From positions 1 to 9,347 of the forward strand of contig CALFNC010000549.1 in the NCBI GenBank assembly GCA_937902605.1: 9,347 nucleotides of DNA, written 5' to 3'. The stretch comes from an uncultured Acidobacteriota bacterium (lineage in GTDB: Bacteria > Acidobacteriota > Thermoanaerobaculia > UBA5066). A program made the translations under genes and the position numbers. Shown here in pieces: positions 1-6,560 of the stretch. Position 1 is the first letter of the stretch. Each line of letters starts with the position of its first letter. Below the pieces are notes generated by a model. That model was not told the origin of the DNA and ran no database searches. It saw nothing but the letters and a program-made list of their open reading frames with translations.

Positions 1-24
1 TTCAGACGTGTGCTCTTCCGATCT
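1..24. other. Illumina TruSeq adapter sequence left at contig end
   Basis: The first 24 bases match the end of the Illumina TruSeq index-side adapter, including the CTCTTCCGATCT tail. The reverse complement is the familiar AGATCGGAAGAGCACACGTC read-through adapter followed by TGAA. Genomic sequence starts at base 25, in the middle of a minus-strand reading frame. This is library-construction sequence, not biology, and it should be trimmed. Any ORF crossing bases 1-24 is partly artificial. Confidence 0.97.
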
Positions 25-112
25 TAGCCGTCGCGGGGATGTTCTTCGGGGCCTGGGCCAGGGCCGCCGGCGCGAGCAGCACCAGCGCCAGGATCGGAAC
101 GAGCGACTTCAT
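25..112 (-). CDS. N-terminal fragment of an exported protein (signal peptide only)
   Basis: Only the first 29 codons are present. They encode a classical Sec signal peptide: M-K-S, then a hydrophobic core (LVPILALVLLAPAALA, residues 4-19), with a likely signal peptidase I cut after ALA at residue 19, followed by QAPKNIPATA. The ATG at 112 is preceded, after 7 bases, by a strong Shine-Dalgarno AGGAGG (complement of 120-125), which fixes the start. The mature protein is lost beyond the adapter junction at 24/25, so no function can be given. The gene is divergent from livK and may share its control region. An in-frame stop inside the adapter makes it look like a complete 36-residue peptide, which is false. 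Confidence 0.75.
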
Positions 113-119
113 CGGGGAC

Positions 120-125
120 CCTCCT
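120..125 (-). promoter_or_regulatory. Ribosome binding site of the truncated exported-protein gene
   Basis: On the minus strand this reads AGGAGG within AAGGAGGG, 7 bases before the ATG at 112. It is a near-perfect Shine-Dalgarno site and is the main support for the truncated gene being real. Confidence 0.7.
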
Positions 126-217
126 TCTCGGCCGGGCCGCGTCCGCGAAGGCCGAGGCCGCACGGCGAAAGGCATTTTACGCGCCGGTTCTTCTTCGCGG
201 GCATGTCAGAGCTTCTT

Positions 218-253
218 CCTCGGGACGGCACTTCGGCGGGTCTCCTCCCGAGG
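218..253. repeat. Inverted repeat in the divergent intergenic region
   Basis: Perfect 8-bp arms CCTCGGGA (218-225) and TCCCGAGG (246-253) are separated by 20 bases. It lies between the divergent exported-protein gene and livK. No clear T-run follows on either strand, so an intrinsic terminator is unlikely. A regulator-binding site or leader hairpin is possible. The arm length is modest for GC-rich DNA, so chance cannot be excluded. Confidence 0.35.
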
Positions 254-288
254 GATCTTTGAATGACGACACGATCTCGTTACGTGCA

Positions 289-324
289 TTCGGGCGGCCG
301 AAGGTGAGAGAATCGCCGCCCGAA
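289..324. promoter_or_regulatory. Operator-like inverted repeat or 5' leader hairpin upstream of livK
   Basis: Perfect 10-bp arms TTCGGGCGGC (289-298) and GCCGCCCGAA (315-324) enclose a 16-base centre. Outside the arms, GCAT on the left can also pair with ATGC on the right if three A residues bulge out. The right arm ends 21 bases before the AAGGAG site of livK, so the element would sit in the mRNA leader or overlap the promoter. It is followed by A residues rather than T, so it is not a terminator of plus-strand transcripts. I infer a role in control of the liv operon, as an operator or RNA structure. I see no convincing sigma-70 promoter pair nearby. Confidence 0.5.
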
Positions 325-345
325 AAATGCGTCGCGAGAAGTCGC

Positions 346-351
346 AAGGAG
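346..351 (+). promoter_or_regulatory. Ribosome binding site that decides the livK start
   Basis: AAGGAG lies 8 bases before the ATG at 360. It favours this start over the in-frame ATG at 327, which would add 11 charged residues in front of the lipoprotein signal peptide and has no Shine-Dalgarno site. Confidence 0.75.
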
Positions 352-359
352 AGACCGTG

Positions 360-1520
360 ATGAACCGTTCGCTGCTCCTGACCCTTGCCGGGCTCGTCCT
401 CGGCAGTGCCGCCCTCGTCTCGTGCAAAAGGGCTCCCGACAAGATCGTCATCGGCGTGAACGCAGAGTTGACCGGCAGCATCCCCGTGGCCGGCCAGTCG
501 TGCCGGAACGCGGCCGAGTTCGCGGTGGCGGAGATCAATGCCGCGGGTGGCCTCGAGGTGGCCGGCAAGAAATACCCCGTCGAGATCATGGTAGAGGACA
601 ACGAGGACAAGGCCGAGTCCGCGGCGGCCGCGGCCCAGAAGCTTGTCTCCGCGGGGGTCCTCGCCATGGTCGGGCCGAACGCCAGCCGGAACGCCATCCC
701 GGCGGCCGAGGTGGCCGAGGCCGCGAAGGTTCCGATGATCAGCCCGTGGTCGACGGCCGCGAGGCTCACCCTCGACGCTCGCTCGAACGCTCCGAAGAAG
801 TTCGTCTTCCGGACGGCCTTCACCGACGACTTCCAGGGGGTCGTCGCGGCGAACTTCGCCCAGAATTACTTGAAGACGACGAAGCCCGCGGTCCTCTACG
901 ACGTCGCGTCCGAGTACAACAAGGGCATCGCGGAGATCTACGGGAAGACCCTCAAGAAGAAGGGGATCGAGCTCGCCGCGTTCGAGTCGTATACGACCGG
1001 CGACAAGGACTTCTCGTCGCTCCTGACGAAGATCCAGCAGACGGGAGCCGACTCGCTCTTCCTCCCCAACTACTACAGCGAAGTGCCGCTCCAGGTGAAG
1101 CAGGCGCGGAAGCTCGGCTACACCGGGGCGATCTTCGGCAGCGACTCGTGGGGAAGCCCGGAGCTCCTGACCCTCTGCGGGGGCGACTGCGAGGGCCTCT
1201 TCTTCACGACCCACTACGCGCCCGACATCGCGACGCCCAGGGCCAAGGAGTTCATCGCGAAGTACCAGGCGGCGAAGGGGAAGGTCCCCGACGACGTGGC
1301 CGCCCTCACCTGGGACTCGTTCGGCCTCCTCTTCCAGGCGATCCAGGCCGCTGGAAAGCTCGACCGTCTCGCGGTCCGGGATGCCCTGGCGAAGATCTCG
1401 AACTTCGAGGGAGTGACCGGCTCGATGGAGTTCAAGGGGACCGGCGACCCGGTGAAGAGCGCCGTCGTCATCCAGATCAAGGACGGGAAGTTCACCTACT
1501 TCCAGACGGCCAAGCCCTGA
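360..1520 (+). CDS. livK: Branched-chain amino acid type ABC transporter, substrate-binding lipoprotein (LivK/LivJ family)
   Basis: This 386-residue periplasmic binding protein captures the substrate and delivers it to the LivHM permease. Residues 1-22 are a lipoprotein signal peptide with lipobox L-V-S-C, so Cys22 should be lipidated. The mature part is a type I periplasmic binding fold (Peripla_BP_6): IGVNAELTG at 31-39, AAEFAVAEINAAGGL soon after, the MVGPNAS loop at 103-109 and VPMISPWS at about 124-131. These line the ligand cleft in the family. A CGGDC pair at 273-277 could form a disulfide. The start at 360 is chosen from the AAGGAG site and the lipobox. The gene heads a livKHMGF operon. 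Family members bind Leu/Ile/Val, but also other amino acids, urea or short amides, so the ligand is not settled by sequence. Family assignment is very secure. Confidence 0.93.
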   Translation: MNRSLLLTLAGLVLGSAALVSCKRAPDKIVIGVNAELTGSIPVAGQSCRNAAEFAVAEINAAGGLEVAGKKYPVEIMVEDNEDKAESAAAAAQKLVSAGVLAMVGPNASRNAIPAAEVAEAAKVPMISPWSTAARLTLDARSNAPKKFVFRTAFTDDFQGVVAANFAQNYLKTTKPAVLYDVASEYNKGIAEIYGKTLKKKGIELAAFESYTTGDKDFSSLLTKIQQTGADSLFLPNYYSEVPLQVKQARKLGYTGAIFGSDSWGSPELLTLCGGDCEGLFFTTHYAPDIATPRAKEFIAKYQAAKGKVPDDVAALTWDSFGLLFQAIQAAGKLDRLAVRDALAKISNFEGVTGSMEFKGTGDPVKSAVVIQIKDGKFTYFQTAKP

Positions 1521-1530
1521 ACGGGCCCCG

Positions 1531-2442
1531 ATGCGGTTCTATCTCCAGCAGGCGCTGAACGCGCTGCAGGTCGGGAGCGTGTACGCCCTGATTGCGCTCG
1601 GCTACACGATGGTCTACGGGATCCTGACCATGATCAACTTCGCGCACGGCGACGTCTTCATGGTCTCGAGCTACGTGGCGTTTTTCGTGGCCACCGCGCT
1701 GATCGGGTCCCACCTCGCCCTGCCGCCGGCCGTCGTCTTCGCCGCGACGCTCCTCTCTTCGATGTTCGCCACGGCGCTCCTGGCCGTCGCGATCGAGCGG
1801 GTGGCGTACCGGCCGCTGCGCCGGGCCCCGAGGATGTCGCTCGTGATCACCTCTCTTGGGATAGGCCTCCTGCTGGAGAACCTGGCGATCGCCTTCCGGC
1901 CGGTCGGTCCGGCGCCCCGGATGCTCCCGGCCCTGATCCCGTCTACGACCATCGTCGTCGGAGGGGTGGCCTTCTCGGCGCTCCAGGTCGTGACGATCAT
2001 CGTCTCCGCCGCGGCGATGCTGGGCCTGGACGCCCTCGTTCGGCACACGCGAGTAGGGATCGCGATGCGCGCGATCTCGTGGGACAGCGCCCTCGTGCCG
2101 CTGATGGGGGTTCCCGTCGACCGGATCGTCTCGATGACGTTCGCTATCGGAGCGGCCGTCGCCGCCGTCGGAGGGACCCTGTACGGGATGACCTACACGA
2201 TCGACCCGTACATGGGGATCCGGATCGGGTGGTGGGCCTTCATCTCGGCGGTGGTCGGTGGCATCGGCAACATCCGGGGCGCGATGCTAGGCGGCTTCCT
2301 CCTCGGCGCGGTCGAGATCTTCACGCCGGTCTTTCTTCATTCGTCGACCTACCGGGACATGGTGGCGTTTTCGCTGCTCCTCGTCCTCCTCGTCTTCCGC
2401 CCGACGGGGATCCTCGGCAGCCCGGCGGCGCAGAAGGTCTGA
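1531..2442 (+). CDS. livH: Branched-chain amino acid ABC transporter permease LivH
   Basis: This 303-residue inner-membrane permease forms the translocation pore together with LivM. The N-terminus carries the LivH signature: ALQVGSVYALIALGYTMVYGIL followed by MINFAHGDVFM (about residues 10-50). Several hydrophobic segments follow. Near residues 243-262 is the cytoplasmic GGIGNIRGAMLGG.LLGAVE motif that contacts the ATPases. Length is normal for the family. The ATG at 1531 follows the livK stop by 10 bases and has no visible Shine-Dalgarno site, so translation probably depends on ribosomes finishing livK. BraD is the name used in pseudomonads. Confidence 0.94.
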   Translation: MRFYLQQALNALQVGSVYALIALGYTMVYGILTMINFAHGDVFMVSSYVAFFVATALIGSHLALPPAVVFAATLLSSMFATALLAVAIERVAYRPLRRAPRMSLVITSLGIGLLLENLAIAFRPVGPAPRMLPALIPSTTIVVGGVAFSALQVVTIIVSAAAMLGLDALVRHTRVGIAMRAISWDSALVPLMGVPVDRIVSMTFAIGAAVAAVGGTLYGMTYTIDPYMGIRIGWWAFISAVVGGIGNIRGAMLGGFLLGAVEIFTPVFLHSSTYRDMVAFSLLLVLLVFRPTGILGSPAAQKV

Positions 2443-2448
2443 GGCGGC

Positions 2449-3441
2449 GTGGCACGCCGGATCCCGCTCCCGGTCTGGCTCGCCGTCGGCCTCGTCCTCG
2501 CGCTGGTCCTGCCGGAGACCGGGTGGCTCTCCCCCTACATCCTGCTCGTCATCACCTACGTCGGCATCAACATGATCCTGGCCGTCAGCCTGAACCTGGT
2601 GAACGGGTACATGGGGGAGTTCAGCGTGGGGCACGCGGGGTTCATGGCGATCGGGGCGTACACCGCCTCGGTTCTCACGGTCTGGGTCTTCCCCCGTGAC
2701 GCGTCGCCCGTCCTGTTCCCTCTGGCGCTCCTTGCTGGAGGCGCCGTCGCGGCCGTCGCAGGCCTCGGCCTGGCATTCCCGTCGTTCCGGACACGGGGCG
2801 ACCACCTCGCCATCGTGACGCTGGCGTTCCTGATGATCGTCAAGAGCGTCCTGGAGAACATGCCGTCCCTCGGCGGGCCGCGCGGCTTCATGGGGATGGA
2901 CAAGCTGACGACGCTCGGGTGGGTCTTCGCCTCGGTGACCGGCTCGGTCTGGTTGGCCAGGAACCTCGTCCACTCGCGCTGGGGCCGCGGCGTCCTCTCG
3001 ATCCGCGAGGACGAGACGGCGGCCGGCCTCGTCGGCGTCGACACGCGGCGCGTGAAGGTCGTCGTGTTCACCGTCTCGGCCTTCCTCGCGGGGATCGCAG
3101 GCGGGCTCTTCGCTCACGCGATCCAGTTCATCAACCCGCGGTCGTTCACGCTGCTCAAGTCGACCGACATGCTCGTGATGGTCTACCTCGGGGGGATCGG
3201 GAGCCTCGGGGGGTCGCTCCTCGGGGCGACGGTCTACACGCTCGTTCTCGAGGGGCTCCGCCCGGGGCTCCAGTCCCTCGGCATCGCACAGGAGTGGCGC
3301 CTCGTCTTCGCACCACTCCTTCTGATCCTGCTGATGCTCAAGCGGCCGCTGGGGATTCTCGGCTTCCGGGAGTTCCGGTTCCTCGTGCCGCGCGACGAGC
3401 GGGAGAAGCCCGGCAGGCAGGCGGAGCGGAAGACCCCGTGA
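2449..3441 (+). CDS. livM: Branched-chain amino acid ABC transporter permease LivM
   Basis: This is the second inner-membrane permease, 330 residues, partner of LivH. Family hallmarks are LNLVNGYMGEFSVGHAGFMAIGAYTA (about residues 47-72), the RTRGDHLAIVTLAF segment, and GGIGSLGGSLLGATVYTLVLE near residue 247, the ATPase-contact loop. The C-terminus ends in a charged cytoplasmic tail (REFRFLVPRDEREKPGRQ). It is shorter than the E. coli protein, as is common outside enterobacteria. The start is GTG at 2449, six bases after the livH stop, with only a weak GAGG-type site. Its stop overlaps the GTG start of livG. Confidence 0.94.
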   Translation: MARRIPLPVWLAVGLVLALVLPETGWLSPYILLVITYVGINMILAVSLNLVNGYMGEFSVGHAGFMAIGAYTASVLTVWVFPRDASPVLFPLALLAGGAVAAVAGLGLAFPSFRTRGDHLAIVTLAFLMIVKSVLENMPSLGGPRGFMGMDKLTTLGWVFASVTGSVWLARNLVHSRWGRGVLSIREDETAAGLVGVDTRRVKVVVFTVSAFLAGIAGGLFAHAIQFINPRSFTLLKSTDMLVMVYLGGIGSLGGSLLGATVYTLVLEGLRPGLQSLGIAQEWRLVFAPLLLILLMLKRPLGILGFREFRFLVPRDEREKPGRQAERKTP

Positions 3442-4205
3442 GCTTCCTGTCCGTAGAAGAGGTCTCGCGCTCCTTCGGCGGGGTCCGCGCCGTTTCCGGC
3501 TTTCGCCTCGACATCGGCGAAGGGGAGCTGGTTGCCCTCATCGGTCCGAACGGCGCCGGGAAGACGACCGTCTTCAACCTGATCACCGGGGTCTACCGGC
3601 CGGACGCCGGGGCGATCCTGTTCCGGGGCAAGAGCCTCGTGGGAGTGCCGCCGCACCGGATCGTCGATCAGGGGATTGCTCGGACCTTCCAGAACATCCG
3701 GCTCTTCCGCGACCTGACGGTCTTGGACAACGTCCGGGCCGCTCAATTCGGCCGGACCCCGACGACCGTCTGGGGCGCGCTGCTCCGCACGCCCGGGTGC
3801 CGGCGGGACGAGCGGAGGGTCGTCGATTCGTCTCGCGCCTTCCTCGCCGCGCTCGGGCTGGAGGGGGAGGCGGGGACGCTCGCCCGGAACCTCCCCTACG
3901 GGCGACAGCGCCGGCTGGAGATCGCGCGCGCCCTTGCCACACGGCCCGCGCTCCTCCTGCTGGACGAGCCGGCCGCCGGCATGAATCCGGCCGAAGTGGA
4001 GGAGATGATGGAGCTGATCCTCCGCCTCCGGAAGGAGTTCTCCCTGACGGTGCTCCTGATCGAGCACCAGATGCGGATGGTGATGGGGGCGGCCGAACGG
4101 ATCGTCGTCCTGGAGTTCGGCGAGACGATTGCCGAGGGGACTCCGGAGGAGATCCGGACGAACCCGACGGTGGTGGCGGCTTACCTGGGAGGAGAGGTGA
4201 CGTGA
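3438..4205 (+). CDS. livG: Branched-chain amino acid ABC transporter ATP-binding protein LivG
   Basis: This 255-residue cytoplasmic ATPase is one of two that power the LivHM channel. Visible motifs are Walker A GPNGAGKTT at 36-44, Q-loop ARTFQNIRLF with Gln85, signature NLPYGRQRRLEIARALA beginning at 151, Walker B LLLLDEP with Asp176 and Glu177, and the H-loop His210 in IEHQM. The signature has LPYG in place of LSGG, which is usual for LivG. The C-terminal extension ends in AYLGGE, typical of the branched-chain transporter ATPase family. The start is GTG at 3438, overlapping the livM stop as GTGA. An upstream ATG in the same frame lies inside livM and is not the start. Length equals that of E. 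coli LivG. Confidence 0.94.
   Translation: MSFLSVEEVSRSFGGVRAVSGFRLDIGEGELVALIGPNGAGKTTVFNLITGVYRPDAGAILFRGKSLVGVPPHRIVDQGIARTFQNIRLFRDLTVLDNVRAAQFGRTPTTVWGALLRTPGCRRDERRVVDSSRAFLAALGLEGEAGTLARNLPYGRQRRLEIARALATRPALLLLDEPAAGMNPAEVEEMMELILRLRKEFSLTVLLIEHQMRMVMGAAERIVVLEFGETIAEGTPEEIRTNPTVVAAYLGGEVT
4182..4196 (+). promoter_or_regulatory. Shine-Dalgarno for livF embedded in the livG 3' end
   Basis: TACCTGGGAGGAGAG encodes the Y-L-G-G-E end of LivG and also supplies GGAGGAG just before the livF GTG at 4202. The same 15 bases recur at 4943-4957 at the end of livF. Confidence 0.6.
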
Positions 4206-4960
4206 GCGGCGGGCCGGGCTCCCCGCTCGCTGTCGCTCCGGGGGGGGCTCCGCTCCTCGCCGTCGACGACCTCGCCGTGGCCTACGGGGGGATCAAGGCG
4301 CTCCACGGTCTCTCGATCGCGGTCAACGAGGGGGAGATCGTCTCGCTCATCGGGGCGAACGGGGCGGGGAAGTCGACGCTCTTGCGCGCGATCTCGGGGC
4401 TCGTCCCTCCGCTGTCGGGGCGGATCGTGTTTCGGGGGAAGGATCTCCGGGGCGCGCCAGCGCACGAGATCGTGGCGCGGGGCGTGGCCCACGTCCCCGA
4501 GGGGCGCGGCATCTTCGCGAACCTGACCGTGCGGGAGAACCTCGTCCTGGGCGCGTGGTGCCGGGGCTCGCGGGCGGACCTGGAGCCAGACTTCGACCGC
4601 GTCTTCGCTTTCTTTCCGCGCCTGAAGGAGCGTCTCTCCCAGGCCGGCGGGACGCTCTCCGGAGGGGAGCAGCAGATGCTGGCCGTGGGCCGGGCGCTGA
4701 TGACCCGTTCCCGCTTCCTCCTCCTCGACGAGCCGTCGATGGGCCTGGCGCCGCGTCTGGTGGAGGAGATCTTCGGGATCTTCGAGCAGATTCACCAAGG
4801 CGGGACGACGCTGCTGCTGGTGGAGCAGAACGCCCGCCGCGCCCTGAAGCTCGCGTCGCGGGGATACGTCCTGGAGGCGGGCCGGCTCGTCCTGGAGGGG
4901 CCGGCGGATGCCCTTCTCCACGACCCGCGCGTCGAGAACGCCTACCTGGGAGGAGAGTAG
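4202..4960 (+). CDS. livF: Branched-chain amino acid ABC transporter ATP-binding protein LivF
   Basis: This 252-residue protein is the second ATPase of the importer. Motifs are Walker A GANGAGKST at 51-59, Q-loop region HVPEGRGIFANLTV, signature LSGGEQQMLAVGRALM from 152, Walker B FLLLDEPSMGLAP with Asp176 and Glu177, and LLVEQNA where the switch region carries the VEQN form normal for LivF. It ends in YLGGE. The GTG at 4202 overlaps the livG stop (GTGA), in the same manner as livM/livG. This start gives about 17 extra Gly/Pro/Ala-rich residues before the first strand (LLAVDDLAVAYGG) compared with the E. coli protein. No alternative start codon sits between, so the extension is probably translated. 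It is the last gene of the livKHMGF set; I see no hairpin with a T-run after the TAG. Confidence 0.93.
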   Translation: MSGGPGSPLAVAPGGAPLLAVDDLAVAYGGIKALHGLSIAVNEGEIVSLIGANGAGKSTLLRAISGLVPPLSGRIVFRGKDLRGAPAHEIVARGVAHVPEGRGIFANLTVRENLVLGAWCRGSRADLEPDFDRVFAFFPRLKERLSQAGGTLSGGEQQMLAVGRALMTRSRFLLLDEPSMGLAPRLVEEIFGIFEQIHQGGTTLLLVEQNARRALKLASRGYVLEAGRLVLEGPADALLHDPRVENAYLGGE

Positions 4961-4961
4961 G

Positions 4962-5081
4962 GTTACGACCGCAAGATCTCTGGCTCGACGATTCCTCACG
5001 GCAGCCGCGCTTTCGGGGATCGGTCTCGTGATCTTGACCCGAGACGAGCCTACATCCGTCAGTGAGTTCTTCGGTCCATAG
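4962..5081 (+). pseudogene. Possible small membrane peptide frame without a proper start codon
   Basis: Immediately after livF, an open frame of 39 codons reads VTTARSLARRFLTAAALSGI, then GLVILTRDEPTSVSEFFGP, then TAG at 5079. It looks like a short membrane or signal segment: basic flank with RR, 17 hydrophobic residues, acidic tail. It lies just behind the GGAGGAG motif in the livF 3' end. The codon at the expected start is GTT, one base away from GTG, and no ATG, GTG or TTG precedes the hydrophobic stretch within the frame after livF. Third-position GC is clearly lower than in the liv genes (23 of 39 codons). It may be a decayed small gene, a sequencing error at one base, or chance. Confidence 0.2.
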
Positions 5082-5340
5082 CATCTCGCCGGGCTGTTCG
5101 CTGTCTTTCTCTTCTGGTTCACGGCTGTCGTTGGATGGGGAAAGACATTGTCCTCATTCGGGTCCAGTTTACGAGAGTCCTCCGACGACGCGACCGCCGG
5201 CGGGCGAAGGGGACCGGCGCGAGGGTCCTCCTGTGCGGGATGACGGTTCCACCTGGCTACGGGTCGTGGCTGCCGGCCTGGTGAAGGAACTGGAGCTTCT
5301 CCTCGATTGGTCCCTCTGTCCCTCAGGGCTCGCCACCGGA

Positions 5341-5381
5341 ATGGTCCTTGACGCTCTCGCCTTCGCCGCCCGAAGGACCAT
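5341..5381. repeat. 9-bp inverted repeat upstream of the DUF3187-like gene
   Basis: Perfect arms ATGGTCCTT (5341-5349) and AAGGACCAT (5373-5381) enclose a 23-base GC-rich loop, 75 bases before the ATG at 5457. It may be a regulator-binding site or an RNA hairpin. It does not resemble a terminator because no T-run follows. Confidence 0.35.
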
Positions 5382-5456
5382 GTCCAGCTGCACGAAGGAG
5401 ACGGCGCCGGTTGCCTGGATGCCTGTGCTAGCCTTCGCGGAACAAAAAATCCAACG

Positions 5457-6560
5457 ATGATTAGCGTCCCGAAACGCTCCCGTCTCGGTTGTGTGGTGCT
5501 GGCGGCGATCTGGGTCACTTCGCAGGCCCCAGGCGCGGAGCCTGAGCCGGCACCGCCGGTCCCCGGCGATCGATCCCTCTATCTCCTCACTCTCCCGTTC
5601 CTGCAGTTCGGGCCGTTTCGTTCGGCAATGGGGAGCGGCGTCGACGTCTCCCTCTTCACCGCCAACACCTTCTCGCACTCGTGGCATCCGGATGCGATCA
5701 AGACCGAGTTCGGGACCCTCGGACAGCCTTTCACTCGTGCTGAAGCCGAAGAGCTCCACCTTCGTCACCCCCACGACACGATCTACTTCATCGACGGCGA
5801 CACGACCCGGGTCTCGGCCCTCGCGACGCTCGCCGTCGGGAGCGGCCTCTCGTTGGGCCTGGAGGTCCCGTGGATCTCGTTCGACGGCCCCCGCACGGAC
5901 AGCTTCATCGAGGGTTTTCACCGGACCTTCGGCCTCGGTGATAGCCAGCGCCTCTCGTTCCCGCGGAACCGCTTCCAGGTGGTCCTCCAGGCTCCGAACG
6001 GGCCGCTCTACTTCCATGACCAGACGCCGACGGAGGGACTGGGGGACATCGTTACGACGCTCTCTTGGCAGCGGGAGATGCCGGACCGGTGGCACCTCGC
6101 GGCGCAGCTGGCGCTGAAGCTCCCGACCGGGAACGCGGACCAGTTCCGTGGGTCGGGGTCCTTCGACGGCGGCCTCCTGGTCGCGGTCACGAAGGGGCTC
6201 GGGGAGGTCGAGCGGTGGACTCTTCGCTTCGAGGGAAGCGTCGTGGCTCCAGGCCGCTATCGGGGATCGGCTCCCTTGGGGCTCGATCCCTCCGTTTTCT
6301 TCCGGGCGATGCTCGGGGCCCAGCTCCGGATCGGGTCCCTGACCTGGGTGTCGATCGGGGCGGCTGCGGAGCAAAGCCCGTTTCACCGGGAGAACCTCCT
6401 CGACGTCTCCCAGACGGCCGCATCGGTCAGCCTGGGGATCTCCCGGCGGCTTTTCGAGCGCTGTCTCGCCGAGATTTGGGTGATGGAGCACCTGCCGAGC
6501 TTCGGAGACTCCGCGGATGTCGGATTTGGGCTTCGATTGCGTTACCTTCCAGGCCGATGA
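5457..6560 (+). CDS. DUF3187-like exported protein, probable outer-membrane protein
   Basis: This 367-residue exported protein has residues 1-27 as a signal peptide (KRSR, hydrophobic CVVLAAIWV, cleavage near PGA|E). The mature protein is rich in alternating polar and hydrophobic strands with glycine and aromatic residues, as in beta-barrels. Examples are LATLAVGSGLSLGLEVPWISF, WHLAAQLALKLPTGNADQF and a C-terminal strand VGFGLRLRYLPGR. The stretch IEGFHRTFGLGDSQR (151-165), with PRNRF after it and the LALKLPTG motif, resembles DUF3187, a family of unknown function in Gram-negative bacteria; I recall this pattern rather than having searched it. The ATG at 5457 lacks a good Shine-Dalgarno site. 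Its stop overlaps the next gene by ATGA, so the two are likely co-translated. The ligand or role is unknown. Confidence 0.8.
   Translation: MISVPKRSRLGCVVLAAIWVTSQAPGAEPEPAPPVPGDRSLYLLTLPFLQFGPFRSAMGSGVDVSLFTANTFSHSWHPDAIKTEFGTLGQPFTRAEAEELHLRHPHDTIYFIDGDTTRVSALATLAVGSGLSLGLEVPWISFDGPRTDSFIEGFHRTFGLGDSQRLSFPRNRFQVVLQAPNGPLYFHDQTPTEGLGDIVTTLSWQREMPDRWHLAAQLALKLPTGNADQFRGSGSFDGGLLVAVTKGLGEVERWTLRFEGSVVAPGRYRGSAPLGLDPSVFFRAMLGAQLRIGSLTWVSIGAAAEQSPFHRENLLDVSQTAASVSLGISRRLFERCLAEIWVMEHLPSFGDSADVGFGLRLRYLPGR

Larger units (their letters stand above)
4961..5456. other. 496-base region between livF and the DUF3187-like gene, no confident gene
   Basis: Base composition is less extreme than in the flanking genes. 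It contains the start-less frame at 4962-5081 and a plus frame at 5062-5460 (132 codons). That frame's TGA overlaps the ATG at 5457 as ATGA, and its second half looks moderately protein-like (WLRVVAAGLVKELELLLDW), while its first half has atypical codon use. It also has a perfect 9-bp inverted repeat, ATGGTCCTT at 5341-5349 and AAGGACCAT at 5373-5381. No tRNA, terminator with T-run or clear promoter is visible. The promoter of the following two-gene unit presumably lies here. Confidence 0.5.

Noticed and set aside
174..209. TAAAAT (complement of 174-179) and CTGACA (complement of 204-209) as a promoter for the minus-strand gene
   Set aside because: The spacing of 24 bases is too long for a sigma-70 promoter, so the pair is not supported.
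327..359. Upstream ATG as the livK start
   Set aside because: It would place charged residues before the lipoprotein signal peptide and lacks a ribosome binding site, while the ATG at 360 has AAGGAG at proper spacing.
177..1214. Long minus-strand frame opposite livK (345 codons)
   Set aside because: It is the shadow of a confidently identified binding protein, is rich in Arg/Gly/Glu/Asp with no fold, and arises from the high third-position GC of livK.
4181..5518. Long minus-strand frame opposite livF and the following gap (445 codons)
   Set aside because: It mostly mirrors livF, has low-complexity Arg/Pro/Glu composition, and has no ribosome binding site at its start. The part over the gap shows no recognisable domain.
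5169..6491. Long minus-strand frame opposite the DUF3187-like gene (440 codons)
   Set aside because: The plus-strand gene has a signal peptide and family-like motifs, while the minus frame is charged low-complexity sequence typical of a shadow.
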